The notes under the pieces were generated by a model, which was not told the origin of the DNA, did not search any database, and was given only the letters and a program-made list of their open reading frames with translations. DNA of 64,000 nt. It comes from Flavobacterium sp. W4I14 (lineage in GTDB: Bacteria; Bacteroidota; Bacteroidia; Sphingobacteriales; Sphingobacteriaceae). Position 1 is the stretch's first letter. The number at the start of each line of letters is the position of its first letter. Made by a program: the position numbers and the translations under genes. Below are positions 1 through 7,634 of this stretch, in pieces. The DNA lies in contig JAUSZU010000001.1 of the NCBI GenBank assembly GCA_030817875.1, forward strand, positions 2,294,001-2,358,000, read 5' to 3'.

Positions 1-1117
1 TGCGCGCTTTTAAATAAGGCGTATAACGCTCACTACCGATGGCAAAAAGCAAAGGGTGAACGCCAGCCGCATCAACCGCATGAACTTCTTTTAAACCATG
101 AATTTCCTGTGGTATAGCTGAGCCTGTAATTTCATGGATCAAAGCCCCAAAACTGGTATCCTCCTGTGGCGGACGGCCAACAACCGTAAACGACCAAATG
201 GCATCCTTTTTATGATACACGTTATGCACCTTCATCAGAGGAAAAGGATGCGTTAAACTGTAGTAACCCAGGTGATCGCCAAAAGGCCCTTCTGGTTTAT
301 TTTCATTTGGATAAACCGTTCCGGTAATAATAAAATCGGCATCTGCAGAGATGCAAAAACCTTCATCATCATAAAAATAACGGAAACGCCTATCGCCCAA
401 TGCACCAGCAAATGTCATTTCCGATAATCCTTCTGGTAAAGGCATTACTGCTGCTAAAGGATGTGATGGGGGTCCGCCGACAAAAATGCTCACTTTTAAG
501 GATTGGCCCAGTGCATTGGCTTTAGATTGATGTACGCCAATCCCCCTATGGATCTGATAGTGCAACCCGATCTCCTGATCCTGAATATAATCATTCCCAC
601 CTAATTGGATGCGGTACATGCCCAGATTTGCATTTAAAACACCTGGTTTATCTATATCTTCTGTATAAACCTGCGGCATGGTAACAAAAGGGCCACCATC
701 CATAGGCCAGTTTACAATTTGTGGTAACTGACTGATAGTTGTTTTTAAAAATTTGTTTTTCGCCGAAGGTGTTTTAAGTGGCAAGGCTGATAAAGCCGAC
801 ATTGCAGAACCCGCATATTTAAATGGATTTTTTAATGCTTTTATAGGATCATTCCTTAACGATACCAGTTGCTGTACCTTTGGCAAGGTATCTCGAAAAA
901 TAAACTTCGATCTTTCTAAGGTTCCAAACAAGTTTGAAACAGCAGGAAAAGGACTTCCCTTAACTTTTTCAAATAAAATAGCTGGCCCCTTATTTTCGTA
1001 AACCCTTAAATGGATGGCTGCCATTTCTAAATAGGGGTCTACTTCTTCTTTTATTCTGATTAAATGACCGTGCTTTTCGAGATCGGATACACATTCTGCT
1101 AAACTTTTGTATGCCAT
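1..1117 (-). CDS. ubiD: UbiD-family (prenylated-FMN) decarboxylase, 3' end outside the window
   Basis: The first 372 codons are visible, starting MAYKSLAECV; the C-terminus lies beyond position 1. Residues through the middle match the UbiD family, including the NENKPEGPFGDHLGYYS block that corresponds to the ExPEGPFGEHxGYY signature near the prenyl-FMN site, and a later FTVVGRPPQED stretch. UbiD enzymes use prenylated FMN made by UbiX to decarboxylate aromatic acids; in Bacteroidota the usual role is in menaquinone synthesis. A flavin prenyltransferase gene (ubiX) lies in this window at 26137-26706, about 25 kb away. The family call is secure. The exact substrate is inferred. Confidence 0.9.
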   Translation of the reverse strand, partial: MAYKSLAECVSDLEKHGHLIRIKEEVDPYLEMAAIHLRVYENKGPAILFEKVKGSPFPAVSNLFGTLERSKFIFRDTLPKVQQLVSLRNDPIKALKNPFKYAGSAMSALSALPLKTPSAKNKFLKTTISQLPQIVNWPMDGGPFVTMPQVYTEDIDKPGVLNANLGMYRIQLGGNDYIQDQEIGLHYQIHRGIGVHQSKANALGQSLKVSIFVGGPPSHPLAAVMPLPEGLSEMTFAGALGDRRFRYFYDDEGFCISADADFIITGTVYPNENKPEGPFGDHLGYYSLTHPFPLMKVHNVYHKKDAIWSFTVVGRPPQEDTSFGALIHEITGSAIPQEIHGLKEVHAVDAAGVHPLLFAIGSERYTPYLKAR

Positions 1118-1151
1118 GCCCAAAGATAAATAATTAGATTTTCTTCGAAAC

Positions 1152-1201
1152 AAAAAAGCCTCATATAAGCAGATTTTACAATAAAGCTACTTACATGAGG
1201 C
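1152..1201 (-). terminator. Rho-independent terminator of dps
   Basis: Read on the minus strand, a 12-bp stem (GCCTCATGTAAG pairing with CTTATATGAGGC, one mismatch) is followed by TTTTTT. It starts 22 bp after the dps stop codon. Confidence 0.8.
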
Positions 1202-1222
1202 GCTTAACCCACCTAAATTATA

Positions 1223-1702
1223 TTATTTCTTTCCTGCGAAAGAGCGCAACATCCAGGTATTTTTCTCTTTAAACTGCATAAAACGGTTAACCATATCGTT
1301 AGAACCATCGTCTCCGGCCGCATCTGTAGCTTCTAAAAGTTCTCTTTCCAACTCGATCAATGCAGCCATATCATCCAAAATGGCATCAACCATATCAAGG
1401 TCTTTTAAACCAATGGTATCAATCTCTTTAATTTTAGATTCTTTTATATAATCGGCAAAACGGCTATGCGGTGCTTTGCCCAATGTTAATACACGCTCGG
1501 CTATCTCATCAATAGTTAATTGTGCATTAGTATATAATTCTTCAAACTTAACATGTAAAGTAAAAAAGTTCTGCCCTTTAATATTCCAGTGGCAACCTCT
1601 TAGTTTTTGATAATGAATATGATAATTAGCCAAATAATCGTTTAAAAGATCTACAACTGGTTTAACTTCTTTTTCGTTTAAGCTTATTTCTTTAGCGTCC
1701 AT
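1223..1702 (-). CDS. dps: Dps-family DNA-binding ferritin-like protein
   Basis: 159 aa, normal length for Dps. The segment HYQKLRGCHWNIKGQNFF followed by LHVKFEELY and IDEIAERVLTLG is the characteristic Dps ferroxidase-centre region (His, then Asp/Glu ligands at the dimer interface). Dps forms dodecamers that oxidise and store iron and protect DNA in stationary phase or under peroxide stress. The gene is transcribed alone, with its own terminator, and is divergent from the LysM gene at 1986. A Bacteroidota -7 element (TAAATTTG) lies about 44 bp upstream of the start. Confidence 0.95.
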   Translation of the reverse strand: MDAKEISLNEKEVKPVVDLLNDYLANYHIHYQKLRGCHWNIKGQNFFTLHVKFEELYTNAQLTIDEIAERVLTLGKAPHSRFADYIKESKIKEIDTIGLKDLDMVDAILDDMAALIELERELLEATDAAGDDGSNDMVNRFMQFKEKNTWMLRSFAGKK

Positions 1703-1745
1703 TTTTTTTATTATTTATGATGTTTTTGATGTCTACGTAACAACC

Positions 1746-1753
1746 CAAATTTA
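1746..1753 (-). promoter_or_regulatory. Promoter -7 element for dps
   Basis: On the minus strand this is TAAATTTG, an exact match to the Bacteroidota TAnnTTTG element, 44 bp before the dps ATG. No clear -33 TTG was found at the standard distance. Confidence 0.5.
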
Positions 1754-1985
1754 TAAAAGTTTTGCTCAATTTTGTCTTTTGAACAATACGTTATTTATTA
1801 GATCGTTTAATATTCAATATTACAGGGACCAACAATTTTACAAACATTTGTTAATGAATGGCATATCGATTTTAAGATATTAAAGTCATCTTATTTTTAC
1901 TTAAAAACGAATAGCTGAACATAGACTGGTTAATAATATTATTCGTATAATTGCTCCCTTTGACTTAGAAATTTACATAAAATAA

Positions 1986-3527
1986 ATGCATAAAATATAT
2001 TTATCTGCTGTAGTGTTATTTGCTTTAAACATTGCAAATGCCAAAGCCAACACAGCAAGAGACTCTATCGGTGTAGAAAATAATAAAGGCAAAAAACTGA
2101 TCGTTCATCAAACTGTAGCAAAAGACACTTATTATTCAATAGGAAGAAGGTATAATGTTTCTCCTAAAGAGATTATGGGCTTTAATGACAATAAATACCT
2201 TCAGGTTGGGGTAATCATTAAGGTGCCAACAAATATCCCTTTTACCGCAACAGGATCAGCTAATAGCACACAAAATCAAAGCGCTCCTAATGGCAATATA
2301 GTAGAGCATACCATCAAGCCAAAAGAAAACTTAAACATGCTGGCCGAAAAATACGGCACAACCATTAATGAGATTAAGTCTTTAAACAACCTGAACAGCA
2401 GTAATTTAAGCATCGGTCAGGTTTTAAAAATCCCTGCTAAAAATGGAGAACAAACTGCAACAGCTCCTCCGGTAACGCCGCCAGCGAAAAATAATACAGA
2501 AACGCCTCAAGCCAATACATCATCTGCTGATCAAACCATGATCGAGCATACTGTTGCACCTAAGGAGTTTTTAGGCAAAATAGCCGAGAAATACGGCACT
2601 ACTGTTGAAGAAGTAAAAAAAGCCAACAATCTCTCAGGAAATAACTTGCGCATCGGTCAGAAGCTTAAAATTCCGGCAACTAAAAACATCGAAGAAAATA
2701 AGGTAGTTGCTGCTGAAGAAAAACCTGTACAGGAGAGCAAATCTACAGATGCTGCTGGAACACATACTGTTTTAAGGAACGAAACTATTTTCACCATCGC
2801 TAAACAATACGGCATTACCGCTTATCAGATTAGAAAGCTGAACGATTTGCCCGACAATGCCATTACCATTGGGCAGGTTTTAAAGGTACCCGGAGGCATT
2901 ATTACAGATGTTCAGGTTCCGAAAGAAAAACAAGCTGAAGCAAAAGCTAAAGAGGTAGAAGCAAAAGTTAAAGAAGCACCAGCAACAAAAGAAGAAAATT
3001 TTATCCATACCGTAGCTACTGGAGAAAACATTTTTACCATTGCTAAAAAATACAATTTAACTGCTTACCAGATCAGAACTGCAAATAAACTGGAGGATAA
3101 TGCGATTAAAGTTGATCAAAAGCTGATAATTCCGAGACCACCACAGCCTAAATCGGTAAATGATTTATCAAAAGAAGAGCAGGAAAACGAACCAGATAGT
3201 ACCATGGTTAAAGACCCTAAACTTCGCCGTGACCCGAGCGTATATGGTTTAAGTCAGATCGAAGAAAAAGGAACGGCAGTTTGGATTGCAGACCAGGATC
3301 TGGATGGAACAAAAATGTTGGTTTTACACCGTACCGCACCTGTGGGCAGGGTAATAAAGATTACCAACCCAATGACCAACCGCACTACCTTTGCCAAAGT
3401 TGTTGGTAAATTTACGGAGAACGAATCCACAAAAGATGTTATAATTGTAATGACTAAAGCCGTAGCCGATTCATTGGGTGCTTTAGACAAACGTTTTTTC
3501 TGCAATTTAACATATAGTGCTCAATGA
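1986..3527 (+). CDS. Secreted protein with five LysM domains and a C-terminal RlpA-like barrel
   Basis: 513 aa. An N-terminal signal peptide (about residues 1-21) is followed by five LysM repeats at roughly 38-83, 105-152, 185-232, 258-303 and 339-385, each with the YGxTxxEI ... IGQxLKIP pattern, separated by Pro/Ala/Lys-rich linkers. The C-terminal 90 residues (LHRTAPVGRVIKITNPMTN onward) resemble the double-psi beta-barrel of RlpA-type proteins. LysM domains bind peptidoglycan GlcNAc, so this is probably a periplasmic cell-wall protein. Its stop overlaps the start of the uridine kinase gene (ATGA), so the two are co-transcribed. A catalytic activity is not demonstrated. Confidence 0.85.
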   Translation: MHKIYLSAVVLFALNIANAKANTARDSIGVENNKGKKLIVHQTVAKDTYYSIGRRYNVSPKEIMGFNDNKYLQVGVIIKVPTNIPFTATGSANSTQNQSAPNGNIVEHTIKPKENLNMLAEKYGTTINEIKSLNNLNSSNLSIGQVLKIPAKNGEQTATAPPVTPPAKNNTETPQANTSSADQTMIEHTVAPKEFLGKIAEKYGTTVEEVKKANNLSGNNLRIGQKLKIPATKNIEENKVVAAEEKPVQESKSTDAAGTHTVLRNETIFTIAKQYGITAYQIRKLNDLPDNAITIGQVLKVPGGIITDVQVPKEKQAEAKAKEVEAKVKEAPATKEENFIHTVATGENIFTIAKKYNLTAYQIRTANKLEDNAIKVDQKLIIPRPPQPKSVNDLSKEEQENEPDSTMVKDPKLRRDPSVYGLSQIEEKGTAVWIADQDLDGTKMLVLHRTAPVGRVIKITNPMTNRTTFAKVVGKFTENESTKDVIIVMTKAVADSLGALDKRFFCNLTYSAQ

Positions 3528-4174
3528 GTTTAAACAAAAAGCCATTTATAATTGGTATTGCCGGCGGTAGCGGATCGGGTAAAACATTTTTCTTAAACTG
3601 CTTTCTTCACCATTTTAAACAGGATGAAGTAACGCTCGTATCGCAAGATGACTATTACATCCCGGCGGGCGAGATGACACAGGAAGAAAACAAGTTATAC
3701 AACTTCGACCTCCCTTCTACTATTGATAGCGAGCAGTTTTTGAGAGACATTAAACAGTTAATGAGTGGCGAGGTTGTTTATAAAAAAGAATACAACTTCA
3801 ATAATCCATTGGCCATTGTTAAAATTTTAGAGATTAAATCGGCTCCTATTATTATTGTTGAGGGCCTTTTTATCCTTCATTTTAAAGAAATTGCCGCGCT
3901 GCTGGATCATACCATTTTTGTTGATGCAGATGAACAGGTTGCTTTAGATCGCCGTATAAAGCGTGATGGTTTAGAACGTGGTTACCCTGAAGACGATGTA
4001 TTGTACAAATGGCATAACCATGTTGTTCCTGCCTATAAAGAATATTTATTGCCCTATCGAGAACAATGTAATAAGGTAATAATGAACAATACCAACGAGC
4101 CTGAAGAAATTATCGGTATCACAGAAGATATTTCTAACGATTTAAGAAATAGTATTTTAGTAGATATACAGTAA
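3524..4174 (+). CDS. udk: Uridine kinase
   Basis: 216 aa. It begins with a P-loop (GIAGGSGSGKTFF, about residues 11-23), followed by the SQDDYY motif of uridine kinases, an IIIVEGLFILH strand and a DRRIKRD lid region. The enzyme phosphorylates uridine and cytidine in pyrimidine salvage. The start overlaps the stop of the LysM gene by four bases, and a strong terminator follows within 10 bp. Confidence 0.93.
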   Translation: MSLNKKPFIIGIAGGSGSGKTFFLNCFLHHFKQDEVTLVSQDDYYIPAGEMTQEENKLYNFDLPSTIDSEQFLRDIKQLMSGEVVYKKEYNFNNPLAIVKILEIKSAPIIIVEGLFILHFKEIAALLDHTIFVDADEQVALDRRIKRDGLERGYPEDDVLYKWHNHVVPAYKEYLLPYREQCNKVIMNNTNEPEEIIGITEDISNDLRNSILVDIQ

Positions 4175-4179
4175 ATACC

Positions 4180-4221
4180 AGAGAAGTCTAGTTTTTTAAA
4201 AAACTAGACTTCTCTTTTTTT
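4180..4221 (+). terminator. Rho-independent terminator after udk
   Basis: A perfect 18-bp inverted repeat (4180-4197 with 4198-4215; arm begins AGAGAAGTCTAG) is followed by a T-run to 4221. Confidence 0.9.
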
Positions 4222-4228
4222 GAGGAAT

Positions 4229-4377
4229 CGTCATTCCCGTGAAAACGGGAATCCTAAGGTTTTAGATATGCTCATTAACCTTTCTTGTTGCATTAAGATT
4301 GCCAGTCAAGCTGGCAATAATGCAATGCTAAGGATATAGCAAAAGATGTGTCTACACGATAAGCCTGCGGAATGACG
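4229..4377. repeat. Dispersed intergenic repeat with GTCATT terminal inverted repeats, copy 1
   Basis: CGTCATTCC at the left end is mirrored by GGAATGACG at the right. Inside are two hairpins: ATTCCCGT-gaaa-ACGGGAAT at 4233-4252, and a longer one centred on TTGCCAG/CTGGCAA at about 4289-4325. The element fills the gap between the convergent udk and scoB genes. Similar ends recur at 7313, 13110, 14425, 21413, 23811 and 30264. Confidence 0.6.
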
Positions 4378-4402
4378 GCCATTCTTTAGAATCAATCAAC
4401 AA

Positions 4403-5062
4403 TTAATCCAACCTCATTTCAGGAATCTCCCCTTCTACTACCAGTCTTCCAGCTGTAGATTGTTGTATAAATTCGATACTTACGCCTGGTGCACGTTCTA
4501 AAAGTTTAAAACCACCTTCAGGCAGAATATCCAAAACCGCCAATTCAGTTACAATTTTTTTGATGCATTTTACACCGGTTAAAGGCAAAGTACATTTAGG
4601 TAACAATTTACTTTCTCCAGCTTTATTGATGTGCTGCATCGCCACAATGATATTTTTGGCTGATGCCACTAAATCCATAGCCCCTCCCATTCCCTTCACC
4701 ATTTTACCGGGGATTTTCCAGTTGGCAATATCACCGTTTTCTGACACCTCCATGGCTCCCAAAATAGTCAGATCTACTTTTTGTGCACGGATCATCCCAA
4801 AACTCATGGCCGAGTCAAAAATAGACGATCCTGGCAAAGTCGTAATGGTTTGTTTTCCTGCATTAATTAAATCGGCATCTTCCTCTCCTTCGAAGGGAAA
4901 TGGCCCCATTCCCAATAAGCCGTTTTCAGACTGTAACACTACGTTAATTCCCTTTGGAATATAGTTGGCGACCAAAGTAGGTATGCCAATGCCAAGGTTA
5001 ACATAGTATCCGTCTTTTATTTCTTTAGCAATACGCTGTGCGATTTCTTCTTTTGAAAACAT
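4403..5062 (-). CDS. scoB: 3-oxoacid CoA-transferase, subunit B
   Basis: 219 aa, normal for the B subunit of family I CoA transferases. It shows the NLGIGIPTLVANYIP N-terminal block and the SENGLLGMGPFP motif that carries the catalytic glutamate (thioester formation with CoA). With ScoA it transfers CoA from succinyl-CoA to acetoacetate, or between similar acids. It lies downstream of scoA on the same strand with a 94-bp spacer, unusually large for this pair (see the repeat at 5137). Confidence 0.93.
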   Translation of the reverse strand: MFSKEEIAQRIAKEIKDGYYVNLGIGIPTLVANYIPKGINVVLQSENGLLGMGPFPFEGEEDADLINAGKQTITTLPGSSIFDSAMSFGMIRAQKVDLTILGAMEVSENGDIANWKIPGKMVKGMGGAMDLVASAKNIIVAMQHINKAGESKLLPKCTLPLTGVKCIKKIVTELAVLDILPEGGFKLLERAPGVSIEFIQQSTAGRLVVEGEIPEMRLD

Positions 5063-5136
5063 AATTTTTTTAATGATTGATTGAAAGAATTTCGAATGAC
5101 TGAATTCTAAGATGTGTGAATGATCTGATTTGCTAT

Positions 5137-5171
5137 CCGACTCCAGACTGCCGACTTCAGACTTCCGACTT
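5137..5171. repeat. Degenerate CCGACT/CAGACT tandem repeat
   Basis: Two and a half copies of a 14-bp unit (CCGACTyCAGACTk) run from the scoA-scoB spacer into the last codons of scoA, so the ScoA C-terminus (VRKSEV) is encoded by repeat sequence. Confidence 0.5.
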
Positions 5172-5861
5172 TCTTACCGTTCGCTGCTCGATTCTTTTCT
5201 CATAGTCTTTCCCCTGAAAAATCCGATGAACATAAATACCAGGTGTATGGATATAATCCGGATCAAGTTCGCCTGCTTCTACCAACTCTTCTACCTCGGC
5301 AATGGTTACTTTACCTGCCATAGCCATTACTGGATTAAAATTGCGGCTGGTAGACCTGAATATTAAATTTCCAGCGGTATCACCTTTCCAAGCTTTAACA
5401 ATAGCGAAATCGGCATCAAAAGCATATTCCATTAAATAATCCTTGCCATCAAAATTACGTACTTCTTTGCCTTCTGCCACTTCAGTACCCACACCTGCAG
5501 GCGTAAAAATTGCAGGCATACCGTATCCGGCAGCCAGACAACGTGTAGCTAAAGTACCTTGTGGAACAAGGTCTACTTCGAGTTCGCCACTCAGCAATTG
5601 TCTTTCAAATTCTGCATTTTCACCTACATACGAAGAAATCATTTTTTTAACCTGACGTTGTTTCAGCATTAAACCAATACCAAAATCATCAACACCAGCA
5701 TTATTAGAGATACAGGTTAAATTTTTCACCTGTTTGTTTACCAAAGCATTAATGCAATTTTCCGGAATACCACAAAGCCCGAAACCGCCGAGCATGAGGG
5801 TAGCACCATCTGATATATCTTTGATAGCCTCTTCAGCTCCAGATACCACTTTATTTATCAT
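5157..5861 (-). CDS. scoA: 3-oxoacid CoA-transferase, subunit A
   Basis: 234 aa. The [16 protein letters not shown] block near the N-terminus is the CoA-transferase subunit A signature, followed by LTCISNNAG. It forms the heteromeric enzyme with the scoB product downstream. The last codons overlap a short tandem repeat that continues into the spacer, suggesting that the original stop codon region has been altered. Exact acid specificity (acetoacetate, or another 3-oxoacid) cannot be decided from the sequence. Confidence 0.93.
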   Translation of the reverse strand: MINKVVSGAEEAIKDISDGATLMLGGFGLCGIPENCINALVNKQVKNLTCISNNAGVDDFGIGLMLKQRQVKKMISSYVGENAEFERQLLSGELEVDLVPQGTLATRCLAAGYGMPAIFTPAGVGTEVAEGKEVRNFDGKDYLMEYAFDADFAIVKAWKGDTAGNLIFRSTSRNFNPVMAMAGKVTIAEVEELVEAGELDPDYIHTPGIYVHRIFQGKDYEKRIEQRTVRKSEV

Positions 5862-5954
5862 CTTATGAATTTTTTGGTTAGTTCGCTAAATTACAAATTG
5901 CCTTCAAAAATGCAGCATTTATAATTTTTTAAATCTTCCGGGAATATTAATTAA

Positions 5955-5985
5955 TTGGAATTAATCTAAATAACTATTACCTTTG
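5955..5985 (+). promoter_or_regulatory. Promoter of the 54-aa Cys-rich gene
   Basis: TTG at 5955-5957, then a 20-bp spacer, then TACCTTTG at 5978-5985: a full match to the Bacteroidota housekeeping promoter. The predicted transcription start (5-7 bp after the -7 element) falls at or next to the ATG at 5993. Confidence 0.65.
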
Positions 5986-5992
5986 TGCTGCA

Positions 5993-6157
5993 ATGATTTA
6001 CGAGAGAGAAGAAAGCCTATTCATATTACCCACCGATCCTGAATTTCAAAAAGGCATGGGTTTTATTTTCAGCTGCACGGCTGAACACAAAAAATGTTGT
6101 GAGAAATTTAAGAAAGGTAAACGCTGTAAAAAGTGTCCAGGCAATAAGAAGAAATAA
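5993..6157 (+). CDS. Small Cys/Lys-rich protein of unknown function
   Basis: 54 codons, ATG to TAA. The product has five cysteines (28, 35, 36, 45, 48), arranged as CC near the middle and CxxC near a Lys-rich end (KCCEKFKKGKRCKKCPGNKK), which could bind a metal. A complete promoter ends 7 bp before the ATG, which supports a real gene and implies a leaderless or nearly leaderless mRNA. It converges on the sugar dehydrogenase gene with only two bases between the stop codons. No function is recognised. Confidence 0.6.
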   Translation: MIYEREESLFILPTDPEFQKGMGFIFSCTAEHKKCCEKFKKGKRCKKCPGNKKK

Positions 6158-6159
6158 GC

Positions 6160-7248
6160 CTACTTCGCAATTTCTACAATTTTATCATCGCTTCCATTAC
6201 TGGTACAGATATAAATTTTCCCTTCTGGCGATTGGCAAACAGCCCTGATCCTACCATAAGTGTTTACATAAAAATCTTTCGTTCCCGTAATTTTTGTTTG
6301 AGCATCGTCTAATTTAAGTTGCATCAATTTAGTTCCTTTTAATACAGCCAGCAGCAACGAATTTTTAAACTGCGGAATATAATCTGAATTGTAATAAGCT
6401 AAACCGCTAGGCGCAATGGTTGGTGTCCAATTGATTAAAGGCTCTACCACATTGTTCGAACTGCAAAACGATTGTTCTCCACTTTCATTACAAAAACCTT
6501 TAATATTTGGCCATCCATAGTTTCTTCCCTTTTCGATAATATTAATCTCATCATCAGAATCCGGGCCATGCTCTGAAGAAAAAATTTTATTACCCACCTG
6601 GGTCAATCCTTGTGCATTTCGATGCCCTAAAGACCAAACCGGGTTATTTGGATAAGGATTATCAGCAGGAATTGATCCATCTAAATTTATCCTTAAAACT
6701 TTCCCTGCTAAAGAATTAACATTTTGGGGATTTCCTGTATCGGATGCATCTCCGGTACTGATAAAAAGTTTACCGCCATTGATCAGCAAACGCGAACCAT
6801 TATGGATTGAAGCAGCAGGAATCTGATCCAATAAAACCTGCGGACTCGTTAAATTTCCTCCGCCGTAAGTATAACGTACAACTTTAGCTTTATAGGTACT
6901 ACCATAGCCATAAATTACATAAACGTAAGGATTACCGGTAAAATCGGGATGGAGTGTCATTCCAAGCAAGCCACCTTCTCCATTGCTACGTACTTCGGTT
7001 ATGGTATGTAAGGGTGTTACTTGCCCGTTGGCGGGATTTAAACGACTAATTTTGCCTGCTTTTTCGGTAAACCAGATGAAATTATCAGGACCATAAACCA
7101 TCTCCCAGGGAAGGCTCAATCCGGATACAACTACTTTTGATTTTAATTCTACATCAGGTAAGGTACCTGGATCGTTATTATCATCACCATTCTTTTTGCA
7201 ATTTGTAACGAATAGCATTACAAATAAGCAGAGTAGTATTACCCTCAT
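6160..7248 (-). CDS. PQQ-dependent sugar dehydrogenase-like lipoprotein
   Basis: 362 aa. A lipoprotein signal ends in a lipobox Cys at about residue 17 (FVTNCKKNGDDNND); the charged residues after the Cys resemble a Bacteroidota surface-export signal. The rest is a six-bladed glucose/sorbosone dehydrogenase fold: LPWEMVYGPDNFIWFTEKAG at the start, GGLLGMTLHPDF, the SLGHRNAQGL block and EINIIEKGRNYGWPNI, all typical of the Asd/YliI family. Members oxidise aldoses with PQQ and Ca2+ in the periplasm. The physiological substrate is unknown. Confidence 0.85.
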   Translation of the reverse strand: MRVILLCLFVMLFVTNCKKNGDDNNDPGTLPDVELKSKVVVSGLSLPWEMVYGPDNFIWFTEKAGKISRLNPANGQVTPLHTITEVRSNGEGGLLGMTLHPDFTGNPYVYVIYGYGSTYKAKVVRYTYGGGNLTSPQVLLDQIPAASIHNGSRLLINGGKLFISTGDASDTGNPQNVNSLAGKVLRINLDGSIPADNPYPNNPVWSLGHRNAQGLTQVGNKIFSSEHGPDSDDEINIIEKGRNYGWPNIKGFCNESGEQSFCSSNNVVEPLINWTPTIAPSGLAYYNSDYIPQFKNSLLLAVLKGTKLMQLKLDDAQTKITGTKDFYVNTYGRIRAVCQSPEGKIYICTSNGSDDKIVEIAK

Positions 7249-7312
7249 AACCGTAACATTTTAGAAATAACACAGTTAAGGGTATAAAAGTTTTATTGTT
7301 TTACTGAGCGGA

Positions 7313-7490
7313 CGTCATTTCGAGCGAAGCATAGCGCAGCCGAGAACCACGAAGTGCTCTGCGCAGCAAAATCTTTATATAATTAGCTTTTAAAGTGCTG
7401 TCAGATGTTACCATCTGACAGATTTTCAAAAATTGATTTAGTGCCGGATGGTAACATCCTGCACCACAACTAATCAAGTTGGGAATGACG
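7313..7490. repeat. Dispersed intergenic repeat, copy 2
   Basis: CGTCATTTCGAGCG at the left end and GGGAATGACG at the right frame about 180 bp between two minus-strand genes. It shares ends with the copies at 4229 and 13110 but has a different interior. Confidence 0.45.
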
Positions 7491-7634
7491 CCTACACGAG
7501 AATTTCAGATAGCAAACATCCGATACCACAACTATACTTGTACCTGCGCTCGTTTTTAACGAGTGCATAAATAGCCTTGCGATTTTTCGCAAAATATCAT
7601 TTACAATGTCAGATGGTAACATCTGAAACCACAA
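7398..7634. repeat. Three copies of a TCAGATGGTAACATCTG palindrome
   Basis: The first copy is a perfect 10-bp stem with a 4-base loop (7398-7421, CTGTCAGATG-TTAC-CATCTGACAG). Degenerate copies follow at about 7446-7471 (GGATGGTAACATCC, then CACCACAACT) and 7607-7634 (TCAGATGGTAACATCTGA, then ACCACAAT). Both later copies are followed by an ACCACAA tail. They fill the space between mutS2 and the sugar dehydrogenase gene. Confidence 0.55.

Noticed and set aside
753..1001. Plus-strand ORF of 82 codons
   Set aside because: It lies fully inside the ubiD reading frame on the other strand, which has clear family motifs.
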